Below are positions 1 to 5,653 of a stretch of 5,653 nt of DNA, piece after piece. The stretch lies in contig CALJWY010000203.1 in assembly GCA_937974465.1 (NCBI GenBank), positions 1 through 5,653 on the forward strand, written 5' to 3'. The stretch is from an uncultured Lysobacterales bacterium (GTDB taxonomy: Bacteria > Pseudomonadota > Gammaproteobacteria > Xanthomonadales > SZUA-36). The position numbers and the translations under genes are program-made. How positions within the stretch are numbered: the stretch's first letter is position 1; each line of letters opens with the position of its first letter. The notes below the pieces were generated by a model that did not search any database, had not been told where the DNA came from, and saw only the letters and a program-made list of their open reading frames with translations.

Positions 1-134
1 GGGTTACGCGAGGATTTCTGGTTGCAGGCATTTCGCAGTGCATTCAGGGTCAGGGGGTATTGATCCGGTGTGCTTTCCTTTTTTTCCATCAGGCAAGCGA
101 GTATCCGGGCCTGGATAGGTGTCAGTTCGTTCAA
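1..134 (-). CDS. yceH: YceH/DUF480 family protein, N-terminal part (runs off the left edge)
   Basis: Only the first 44 codons are in the window. Translating the minus strand from 134 gives a protein beginning LNELTPIQARILACLMEKK (the first residue is read as Met at a TTG start), followed by ESTPDQYPLTLNALRNACNQ and KSSRNP. This matches the start of the YceH (DUF480) family, whose E. coli member has LTALEARVIGCLLEK followed by [20 protein letters not shown] and TNREP. YceH proteins are predicted cytoplasmic winged-helix proteins of roughly 210-230 residues; their role is not well established. The start is fixed by an in-frame TAG about 45 nt upstream, no ATG or GTG in between, and a well-placed GGAG seven bases before the TTG. 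The gene lies 66 nt after the stop of the unknown gene 201-806 on the same strand, with no terminator seen between, so co-transcription is plausible. The rest of the gene lies outside the window. Confidence 0.88.
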   Translation of the reverse strand, partial: MNELTPIQARILACLMEKKESTPDQYPLTLNALRNACNQKSSRN

Positions 135-141
135 GGTGAGA

Positions 142-145
142 CTCC
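142..145 (-). promoter_or_regulatory. Ribosome binding site deciding the TTG start of the yceH-like gene
   Basis: The minus strand reads CGGAGTCTCACCTTG here. The GGAG core sits seven bases before the TTG at 134-132, a normal Shine-Dalgarno distance. An ATG at 151-149 is in another frame and reaches TGA after six codons, so it is not the start. The TTG is the first start-like codon after the in-frame TAG. Confidence 0.7.
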
Positions 146-200
146 GTTCATGCTTGTGAGCATTCTACCGGACTTGGTAGACGAATTGACCAGGGTCTTT

Positions 201-806
201 TTAGAGGACTGCAATCCTGGATTCAATAATGTCGAGGAATTCGCCAATCCGTTCCTTTCGCTCAAGGTGAGTATCGAACTCTTCACCATACATCGCGGCC
301 AGGTCTTGCAGGCACAAATACTCCGGGTGATGAACCTCGGCGATAAAGGCGTACTGGAATTCCGAACCATCTTTCCTGACAACCAGTTCATATATGTGGA
401 TGGCGCTACGTTGCGTATCGGTTTCGCTTGCGTCAGTGGAATCGGTAAAGTGTCCGCGTGGCCTTTCTATCTCGCCAAAATACAGGTGGCGCTTGTCGAT
501 CAGCCAGCCGTTCTTTTCGAATACGATACCAATGGATTGTCCCGAGATAATTGCCTCGTGTTCCTGCTTAAAGGCAGGGTCGACGGTGTCGGGATAGGCA
601 ACCACGGCGAAGCTCCGGTTGATGTTTTGCCCATCATGGGTGCTGTACAGGCTGGAAACCCGCAGCCCCGGACTGTTTTCGAGGACCTCGATACCATAGC
701 TGCCAAACTTGAGACGAATGCGCGCGCTGTTCCCCATTGGGCGGGATTGCTTTTCAGCATGCGAGGACTCGCCCTGGTTTGATGTTGCAGAACAATTTGC
801 CGGCAT
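201..806 (-). CDS. Conserved-looking hypothetical protein, family not recognised
   Basis: A 201-codon frame runs from ATG (806-804) to TAA (203-201). It has no signal peptide or membrane segment, so it is probably a soluble cytoplasmic protein. Residues 28-112 look like a compact folded domain: a beta-rich start (IRLKFGSYGIEVLE), then SSLYSTHDGQ, a strand FAVVAYP, EHEAIISGQSIGIVFEKNG and LIDKRHLYFGEI. A polar, charged stretch around 113-133 leads to a second part with strands (IHIYELVVRKDG, FQYAFIAEVHHPEY) and a charged C-terminal helix (about 170-198). The pattern resembles conserved proteobacterial hypotheticals, but I cannot name the family or a function. The start is uncertain. An in-frame TGA upstream limits it to ATG at 806 or ATG at 737 (residue 24); neither has a strong Shine-Dalgarno, and the folded region begins just after residue 24. 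The frame is preferred over the longer antisense frame at 60-782 because that one overlaps the recognisable yceH start and reads as compositional noise. It lies 112 nt after the fusion gene and 66 nt before yceH. Confidence 0.75.
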   Translation of the reverse strand: MPANCSATSNQGESSHAEKQSRPMGNSARIRLKFGSYGIEVLENSPGLRVSSLYSTHDGQNINRSFAVVAYPDTVDPAFKQEHEAIISGQSIGIVFEKNGWLIDKRHLYFGEIERPRGHFTDSTDASETDTQRSAIHIYELVVRKDGSEFQYAFIAEVHHPEYLCLQDLAAMYGEEFDTHLERKERIGEFLDIIESRIAVL

Positions 807-861
807 CTGTGGATTCCGAAATTCTAAAAAGCGGTACTTTACTATGATGAAGGTACATATT

Positions 862-901
862 CATGTTGAATTCGCACACATTGGCGCACGAACTCAACAT
901 G
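862..901 (-). repeat. 18-bp RNA hairpin with 4-nt loop just after the fusion gene
   Basis: Arms 862-879 and 884-901 enclose a 4-nt loop (880-883, CAAU in minus-strand RNA). Read as minus-strand RNA, all 18 positions pair: 14 Watson-Crick pairs and four G-U wobbles (870/893, 875/888, 876/887, 878/885). Read as plus-strand RNA, the same four positions are A-C mismatches, so the structure favours minus-strand transcripts, the direction of every gene here. It begins 17 nt after the stop codon of the large fusion gene and ends 55 nt before the ATG at 806. No U-run follows, so it is not a textbook intrinsic terminator. It could be an atypical terminator, a 3'-end stabiliser or processing site, or a 5' leader element of the next gene. 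The pairing is directly visible; the role is inference. Confidence 0.8.
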
Positions 902-918
902 GTTGCTGATATTGTAGT

Positions 919-3900
919 CTATTCCTTCGTCTCAGACCCGTCCGTATCGATCGTCAATAATGATCGTGTTCCAGTATAAACTTCGCCGGTCTGGCCATGG
1001 ATAGATATGATATCTCCGGTTTTAATGACCTGTTCCTCCTGTTCAGCGTTTGCGGCGAAGGTGGCCTCGCCCGAGCCGACCCGTAACTCGGGCACCCCCA
1101 GCACGGCGCTGTAAAGCTTGTCCTCTATCCCGTGCACACAAACAGCGGCATGAGAGGTCGAACCACCCCTGGCGGAAAGCAGGCCATCGACGGACAGTAT
1201 CAACGGAATCTCGTCTGGCACCGGGTTTTCAAGAAGAAGCAGTACACCATCTACATCTTCTTCCTGTTCGTCCCAGTTATCCTGCAGTTGTTTAACGTCG
1301 GCTTCATTGAATGCCACCCGTCCCCTAAAAGCGCCGCCACTGATGCCAATCCCCCGGCCTATCGGTGTACCCGGCTGCTCAAAGGTGCGCGGACTTTCAT
1401 GGGTATCCATCATAGCGCTGCGCGCCTGCAACACGCTGAGGACGCCGCGGTCGACGGTGAACTCGATTTCAGCATCCGACCCCAGGAAGCGTCTTAAGCG
1501 CGCGCTGATATGGTTGAGTTTGCGTTCAAGAACCGGCGCCAGGGTGTGCAGGCGCTGCACGGGCTCAAATGATTTGGCAGCCGTAGTGCCACCCACGAGG
1601 TCATCACCACAGGCGCTGAACTTCACGTCACCGGTGAACTCACGGAAGCCGGTTTTCTGCATGCGGGTGTTGGGAATGACTCCAGTGAGCGAGATTTTTG
1701 TCTCGTCAATACCCGGTTTCAGTTCCTGCCGGTTGGTGCGGTTTCCGGACGCCATTTGCTGCACGATAGCTGCGGTGTGCCAGCCGCTACTCAGATGCTT
1801 GATGGCACGGTATTGTTTGGCACGGGTGCCATCCCAGGAGGCATGCACAGCTTTCAGTGCGGTTTGCAGTTGCAGTTCCGCATCGGCAAGAATGCGTTCG
1901 AGCTCATCGGCGTGGCCGGCCTTACGAATGGCTTCTTTCGAGGCTTCAACCACCTCGCGCATGGCAGAGCCGGGCAGGTCGGTCTTGAGGGAAACGCCGT
2001 ATTGGCGCTTGGTGTTCTCAACCAGGTCCAGTGATTCGAGATCGAGATTCCAGACGGCGGCTGAGAACGATACCAGGAAACGCCGGTAAGCGTCCCAGGC
2101 ATACCACTCATCCTCGCGGGCCAGGGCTTCGGCAACTGCATCCGTGAAACCCACGAACACCATGGTTGCCAGCATGCCAGGCATGGAGAAGACAGAACCA
2201 CCGCGCACCGCCAGTAACAGCGGGGCTTCGGGGTCGCCAAGTTTCAGCCTGGTTCCCTCGTTGCGCTCGATGTCCTGCGCAAGCTGGTCTACATGCTTCA
2301 TCACCTCATGCTTAAAACGTTCACTGTCGCTGTTTTGCAGCCCCAGGCGTGGCAGGGCAGTGGGTATGATAAAGCCGTCGCGGGTGGGAATGCCGAGGTA
2401 GGATATGTAGATCAGGCCGCTGCCTTTGCCGCCAAAACGCCCCTGCAAACTGATCGCGTCACTGTCCACCACGCGTTTTTCAATGACATCTTTATGTGAC
2501 AGGTGAACAAAATCCCAGGGGTCTTCACCTGCGCTGCCGGAATCGATGCCGACGATGTCGGTGCGGCTCTCGGACAGGAAGGTTCTCGCCAGGTCGGAGA
2601 AATGAACCAGGCTGTTGAGGTCGTGCATTGTGCGCTGGAAATTGGCCAGCACGGCACGCATTTCATCTTTCCCGTAACCCAGGTGTTCAGCCATGACTTC
2701 ATAAGCATTGCTGACCCGGTGGACAAGGCGATGATAGTTGCGCTGAATCTGCTCAAGCCCATCCAGCAGTTCCGACTGGCTGCGGGCGGGATTGATCACC
2801 ATCGTGGACAGATCCCAGAGCTCACGTGAAAACAGTCCGTCGCGATCCAGGTTGCCGGCACATAGGTGGACGATGCGCAGACACTCGGTAAGGTCTACCG
2901 TGTCTTCATGGTAGTCGGATGCAACATGTCTCAGGGCAAAGAAGCCAAGTTCTTCGAGGATGCAATCGAGTTGATGCAGCAGGTAGCGCTGGGCCGTGAA
3001 AATACCGTCGCCGGCGAGGGATTCGAGTTCAGCGCGTAGCGAGCAACTGCGTTCAAATGCCTTGAAGTGTTCGCCACCTTCGTAAAGTTCCAGTAAACCA
3101 TCCAGCTCCCGGAACAGGGCATCCTGGTGGTCAAGGCGGATTTGCAGACAAAACGCATCAACGGCAGCGCGGGCTTCGCTTTCAACCTGCTCAACCGGGA
3201 AGTCGACGCAGCCGGGCAAAGTTTCCTGCAGACGTTTGAGACTTGCTTCAAAGGGTTTCCGCGCCTCATCGCTCCAGGCGCCATCCCGCAACTTGCTGAC
3301 CATGCTGCGCAGACGGTGTTGATAAACCCATTGGTTATGTGCCTGGATACCCTTGCTGATCAGCGAGTCGAGTTCTTCCTCCAGGGTATTGGTGGATTCG
3401 CAGCGCACCAGTTCGTTGGCATAGGTTTCGCGCCATTCTGCAACCCTGCGGGCTATCTGCGAGCTTCCCAGCAGCTGCTCGAGGTCCAGGACAATGCGCT
3501 TGACCAGTTCTTCGACATTTTCGTTGTTACGTGCCGCTTCGTCTGCAGGTCCCGGTACTTCACGTTCCGGATCCGGGAAGTCCGCCGCGCCGGTCTGCAG
3601 CCACTGCAGGTAAGCGCGCGCAAGCTTGAGTGTGTGCTTACCCATTGCATGGTGCGTGCTGCGCCGGATCTCGTTGGTGATTGCGCTGCCACGGACATGA
3701 ACCTCGGCGAGATCAATGGTGTCCTGCCAGACCTCATCGATCAGCTTGGGCTGTGAGACCAGGCCGGAAATGCTGCGCACCAATATGCTGGTGGGAAGAC
3801 GCAGGCGGTCGGCGAAGGGGCCATTCATGAATTCCGCCAGTTCGAGGCGCACCCGGGTAATCTCCGGTTTCAGATTCTTCGCACCGGGCATGCCCCGGTA

Positions 3901-5653
3901 GGAACTGCTGCACAGACGTGCAACCAGGAAGCGCAGCAGGTAAACCGCCTCGTGGCGACTGCCACAATTATTCAGGCGTCTGAGCAAGCGCGCAAGATCG
4001 CGCAGGCGTGAAACCTGGATGGTTGGCATGTCGTCAACATGCAGGTGATAAATCTCACGCTCCAGGTCGATTGCATCACCGGTTGCGCCTGCCAGGTCGG
4101 CGATCAGGGCATCGGTAACCAACGTGCCGTGCGGCAGGCGTACCTGGCGTATGGGTTGTTCAGAACCCTTTTGCAGAACATAAATTGACAGTCTGCCCTG
4201 TGCATCGTATGGCACTATCAGGCTGTTATTGGTGATGAAGAAGCGGTGATTGACGATTTCAAACATCCGGTATCTTCGGCCCACAAACTTGATGGTTTTC
4301 AGGTATGTGCGCAGCGTGTCTTTACTGTGGTCTTTGTCGCTGTCAGTCAGGTAGGCCTTGACGAGGATATGGTTCAGCTCATCGATGTAACGGGCTTCCT
4401 GAACACTGAATCGCTGTGTCTCTGCGTCCGGCAGGGTAGGCATGGTCGGCGCGAATGGCGCCGGATGGGCGGCCTGCATTGCGGACGGGTGATAAATACC
4501 GGTCAGTTTGCGCAGTGCCTCGTAAAGTGGGACACCTTGCTTTTCCAGCTTGTTGTTGACCTGCCTGAGCGCTGCCACATAATCGTCAAACAGGCTGCCC
4601 TCGATGGGTATGTTATGGGCGCCTGCCAGGCGTTCGATGATGACCAGCAGTTCTTCGCGCAGAAATTCGTACAACTCCTGCCCGCGAACGTGGGCAACAC
4701 CACGGGACATGGCCAGGGAGATTGACAGGATGGCATTCATACCCAGGTTTTGCTTACGCTGCATCAGGTTAATCTGGGTTTCTGTATCAGCATCTTCAGC
4801 CAGTTTTCCACGTCGTTTTGCAGTGCTTAATTCAAGCTCTAGCAGGGCACGGTCAATATCAAACAGGCTCCACTCCGCGATGTTTTTTTCTTCGAAACAG
4901 GGTGCAGCGAACTCATGGACATGATCAACGGCATTCAGGCAGCCTTTACCCTCGTAACGCAGCGTGCGCTTGAATAGCGCCAGCAGAACATCATCAGCGC
5001 AATCATCGATCTGGCTGCGCGTGACCTTGGGATCAAATGCATAAACACCGGGTTCGACTTCGCGGACCAAATCTGCATGCCGCTCCACGGCCTCCAGGTA
5101 TTCGGCGCGTTCAAATACGCCATCGACCAGGTGCACGGCTTCGCCGGTTCCGGATGAAGTGCCCAGCGGGGTCGCACCATGGAATGACATCCGCACCCGG
5201 CTGTCTGCGGTAGCGCCCGGCAAGGCCAGCAACAGGTCTACCCCCACGGTTGGAATACCTGCGTTGGTGGGTTCCTCCCTCGCTCTGAGACGCTCAACGG
5301 TGGCAAATTCAGGCAGGTCGGGCTCCATGACGTTGGCCTCCACCACGCGTTCCATCTGCGTTGTGACGGCCTGGTACTTGACCAGCCGTTCTGTATTTGC
5401 TCCACCACCGGCTTTGAGGCCCAGGGCGTTGGTGGCCAGGGCGATGTGCGCTTCCATGTCATCATTCGGACTGTTCGAACGGTGTGAGACAACGATTTCC
5501 AGACCCTTGCCGAGAGTCACCAGTACGGCCAGCAGGGTTTCATACAGTGAACCGATCTGGTTGGCTTTGAGCAAAGCCGCGTTGATCAGGCCCTGGCTCG
5601 AAGCGGTCTCGATGGTGTGATCGTTGGTGGTGACCAGGTCGTCGCCGATGACG
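919..5653 (-). CDS. Enolase / PPDK-like dikinase multidomain fusion (5' end outside the window)
   Basis: The frame is open from the right edge to TAG at 921-919, giving 1577 visible residues (residue 1 is the codon 5652-5650). Order: enolase barrel end (1-106), enolase N-domain-like segment (117-331), linker (388-411), unknown helical region (412-1056), PPDK-type ATP-grasp (1067-1412), phosphohistidine domain (1431-1561), 16-residue tail. In the PPDK family the ATP-grasp domain transfers the ATP beta-phosphate to a His on the swivelling domain, which passes it to an acceptor. Here GGKG, the ATP-site Arg, Glu and Gln and the His are all present, so phosphohistidine formation is plausible. The usual PEP/pyruvate barrel after the His domain is absent. 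The TTG at 5574 is internal, not a start, because enolase homology continues upstream to the edge. If a whole enolase precedes, the protein would be near 1900 residues. No frameshift is visible. Predicted soluble. Fusion and domain order are secure; the reaction is not. Confidence 0.93.
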   Translation of the reverse strand, partial: VIGDDLVTTNDHTIETASSQGLINAALLKANQIGSLYETLLAVLVTLGKGLEIVVSHRSNSPNDDMEAHIALATNALGLKAGGGANTERLVKYQAVTTQMERVVEANVMEPDLPEFATVERLRAREEPTNAGIPTVGVDLLLALPGATADSRVRMSFHGATPLGTSSGTGEAVHLVDGVFERAEYLEAVERHADLVREVEPGVYAFDPKVTRSQIDDCADDVLLALFKRTLRYEGKGCLNAVDHVHEFAAPCFEEKNIAEWSLFDIDRALLELELSTAKRRGKLAEDADTETQINLMQRKQNLGMNAILSISLAMSRGVAHVRGQELYEFLREELLVIIERLAGAHNIPIEGSLFDDYVAALRQVNNKLEKQGVPLYEALRKLTGIYHPSAMQAAHPAPFAPTMPTLPDAETQRFSVQEARYIDELNHILVKAYLTDSDKDHSKDTLRTYLKTIKFVGRRYRMFEIVNHRFFITNNSLIVPYDAQGRLSIYVLQKGSEQPIRQVRLPHGTLVTDALIADLAGATGDAIDLEREIYHLHVDDMPTIQVSRLRDLARLLRRLNNCGSRHEAVYLLRFLVARLCSSSYRGMPGAKNLKPEITRVRLELAEFMNGPFADRLRLPTSILVRSISGLVSQPKLIDEVWQDTIDLAEVHVRGSAITNEIRRSTHHAMGKHTLKLARAYLQWLQTGAADFPDPEREVPGPADEAARNNENVEELVKRIVLDLEQLLGSSQIARRVAEWRETYANELVRCESTNTLEEELDSLISKGIQAHNQWVYQHRLRSMVSKLRDGAWSDEARKPFEASLKRLQETLPGCVDFPVEQVESEARAAVDAFCLQIRLDHQDALFRELDGLLELYEGGEHFKAFERSCSLRAELESLAGDGIFTAQRYLLHQLDCILEELGFFALRHVASDYHEDTVDLTECLRIVHLCAGNLDRDGLFSRELWDLSTMVINPARSQSELLDGLEQIQRNYHRLVHRVSNAYEVMAEHLGYGKDEMRAVLANFQRTMHDLNSLVHFSDLARTFLSESRTDIVGIDSGSAGEDPWDFVHLSHKDVIEKRVVDSDAISLQGRFGGKGSGLIYISYLGIPTRDGFIIPTALPRLGLQNSDSERFKHEVMKHVDQLAQDIERNEGTRLKLGDPEAPLLLAVRGGSVFSMPGMLATMVFVGFTDAVAEALAREDEWYAWDAYRRFLVSFSAAVWNLDLESLDLVENTKRQYGVSLKTDLPGSAMREVVEASKEAIRKAGHADELERILADAELQLQTALKAVHASWDGTRAKQYRAIKHLSSGWHTAAIVQQMASGNRTNRQELKPGIDETKISLTGVIPNTRMQKTGFREFTGDVKFSACGDDLVGGTTAAKSFEPVQRLHTLAPVLERKLNHISARLRRFLGSDAEIEFTVDRGVLSVLQARSAMMDTHESPRTFEQPGTPIGRGIGISGGAFRGRVAFNEADVKQLQDNWDEQEEDVDGVLLLLENPVPDEIPLILSVDGLLSARGGSTSHAAVCVHGIEDKLYSAVLGVPELRVGSGEATFAANAEQEEQVIKTGDIISIHGQTGEVYTGTRSLLTIDTDGSETKE
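970..1362 (-). other. Domain: PEP-utiliser mobile phosphohistidine domain
   Basis: Visible residues 1431-1561 match the PPDK swivelling domain. GGAFRGRVAF opens it, VLLLLENPVPDEIPLI replaces the usual VLVRxETSPEDI, and DGLLSARGGSTSHAAV contains the catalytic His (residue 1501, codon 1152-1150). GDIISIHGQTGEVYTG matches the closing GDxIxLDGSTGEVYxG. The stretch between (HGIEDKLYSAVLGVPEL) is longer than the usual ARGMGKPCVVGC. Only 16 residues follow, so the PEP/pyruvate-binding barrel of PPDK and PEP synthase (about 350 residues) is absent. Confidence 0.93.
1417..2454 (-). other. Domain: PPDK/PEP-synthase type ATP-grasp (nucleotide-binding) domain
   Basis: Visible residues 1067-1412 carry the family blocks in order. 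FGGKGSGL and LGIPTRDGFIIPT match GGKGANLAEM and GxPVPPGFxIxT. LLLAVRGGSVFSMPGM matches VSVRSGAxxSMPGM, with the ATP-site Arg92 equivalent at 1150. RFLVSFSAAV follows, then LTGVIPNTRMQKTG and REFTGDVKFSACGDDLVGG, matching GTGVAFTRNPxTGE and YGEFLxNAQGEDVVAG. EIEFTVDRGVLSVLQAR matches DIEFTVERGKLYMLQTR: Glu323, Gln335 and Arg337 equivalents are 1397, 1409 and 1411 with identical spacing; the Asp321 equivalent is Glu (1395). The nucleotide site therefore appears functional. Confidence 0.93.
2485..4419 (-). other. Region: about 640 residues, mostly helical, family unknown
   Basis: Visible residues 412-1056 follow a Pro/Ala-rich linker (388-411, with HPAPFAPTMPTLPDAE). The first part (about 450-520) looks like alpha/beta, with FVGRRYRMFEIVNHRFFITN, SLIVPYD and RLSIYVLQKG. 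From about 545 onward it is dominated by long amphipathic, charged helices, such as the stretches around 714-790 and 815-1025. No transmembrane segment or metal motif was noticed. Long helical regions of this kind also precede or separate catalytic domains in some dikinases, such as plant glucan water dikinases, but I could not establish homology by eye. It may bind a substrate, partner or ligand, or serve as a scaffold for domain movement. Confidence 0.55.
4660..5304 (-). other. Domain: enolase N-terminal-domain-like segment located after the barrel
   Basis: Visible residues 117-331 follow the enolase N-domain in order. VERLRARE plus AGIPTVGVDL matches the ARxxxDSRGNPTVEVDL start. ATPLGTSSGTGEAVHLVDG matches the mobile catalytic loop PSGASTGxxEALELRDG. 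GKGCLNAVDHVHEFAAP matches the GKGVxxAVxNVNxxIAP helix. LGMNAILSISLAMSRG to LYEFLREEL matches LGANAILAVSLAxAKA to LYxHLAEL without gaps. The loop Ser39 equivalent is kept (residue 166), but Arg14 of DSRGNPT is replaced by Ala (residue 131). Two insertions are seen: about 50 residues between the VDG and GKGC blocks (182-230), and about 25 residues before LGMNAIL. No second barrel follows. The order barrel then N-domain is the reverse of normal enolase. Confidence 0.82.
5335..5653 (-). other. Domain: C-terminal part of an enolase TIM barrel
   Basis: Visible residues 1-106 begin VIGDDLVTTN and continue LLKANQIGSLYETL, VVSHRSN, and GLKAGGGANTERLVKY. These match the enolase blocks DDLxVTN, LLKxNQIGT, VSHRSGETED and GQIKTGAPxRSER. 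In yeast enolase numbering the metal ligand Asp320 is residue 4, the catalytic base Lys345 is residue 29, His373 is residue 57 and Lys396 is residue 80. The spacings 25, 28 and 23 are identical to yeast, so this half of the active site looks intact. The flanking signature is divergent: the near-invariant GETED after HRS is NSPND. The first two metal ligands (Asp246, Glu295) and the acid pair (Glu168, Glu211) would lie outside the window. Confidence 0.92.

Noticed and set aside
60..782. 240-codon plus-strand open frame
   Set aside because: It runs antisense to the 201-806 gene and overlaps the recognisable yceH start; it has no domain-like pattern and reads as a shadow.
821..826. TAGAAT on the minus strand as a -10 element for the 201-806 gene
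   Set aside because: It is a 5/6 match to TATAAT, but no convincing -35 sits 16-18 nt upstream, and it would leave only a few leader bases before ATG 806. It would make sense only if ATG 737 is the start, so it is not listed as a feature.
827..862. Intrinsic terminator made of the 862-901 hairpin plus a T-run
   Set aside because: The only T-run on the minus strand (at 826-830) is about 30 nt beyond the stem, too far to act as the U-tract of that hairpin.
1307..2089. 260-codon plus-strand open frame
   Set aside because: It is antisense to the conserved ATP-grasp coding region and is rich in Arg, Ser, Pro and Ala, as expected for a complementary-frame artefact.
3127..3756. 209-codon plus-strand open frame
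   Set aside because: It lies fully antisense within the large fusion gene, in the helical region, with no recognisable motif or ribosome binding site; a shadow is the simpler explanation.
5572..5574. TTG as the start of the large minus-strand gene
   Set aside because: The same frame stays open to the window edge, and those upstream codons encode the conserved enolase DDLxVTN block at the exact spacing from the catalytic Lys, so the TTG is an internal Leu codon.
1..5653. CRISPR arrays, tRNA genes, insertion sequences
   Set aside because: No regularly spaced repeats, cloverleaf-like segments, transposase motifs or terminal inverted repeats were seen; the window is almost entirely coding.

Overview
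The window comes from a bacterial chromosome, most likely a gammaproteobacterium or a close proteobacterial relative. The grounds are a YceH (DUF480) family gene at one edge, dense single-strand gene packing and moderately GC-rich coding sequence. That assignment is an inference; there is no rRNA or other strong taxonomic marker. All three real genes lie on the minus strand, so transcription runs from 5653 towards 1. The plus-strand open frames are antisense shadows.

Positions 919-5653 are one uninterrupted reading frame, open through the right-hand edge, giving 1577 visible residues. It encodes a multidomain fusion that I do not know as a described enzyme. In order along the protein it holds: the C-terminal part of an enolase barrel with its catalytic Lys, His-Arg-Ser and substrate Lys in exact register; a second segment resembling the enolase N-terminal domain (with two insertions), placed AFTER the barrel; a Pro/Ala-rich linker; about 640 mostly helical residues of unknown family; a PPDK/PEP-synthase type ATP-grasp domain; and a PPDK-type phosphohistidine swivelling domain with its catalytic His. 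The protein then stops, with no PEP/pyruvate-binding TIM barrel.

Positions 807-918 are intergenic. They hold an 18-bp hairpin with a 4-nt loop that pairs completely only in minus-strand RNA, beginning 17 nt past the big gene's stop codon. Next comes a 201-codon gene of unknown function (201-806), then the first 44 codons of a yceH-like gene (1-134), which starts at TTG behind a clear ribosome binding site. The last two genes are 66 nt apart, codirectional, and could share a transcript.

Functionally, enolase (2-phosphoglycerate/PEP) and the PPDK/PEP-synthase family (PEP/pyruvate) act on neighbouring steps of lower glycolysis and gluconeogenesis, so the fusion suggests a PEP-centred enzyme. 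But the missing PEP/pyruvate barrel means ordinary PEP synthesis cannot be assumed. The phosphohistidine may serve another acceptor, use the enolase barrel, or need a partner protein. The main novelty of the window lies here.
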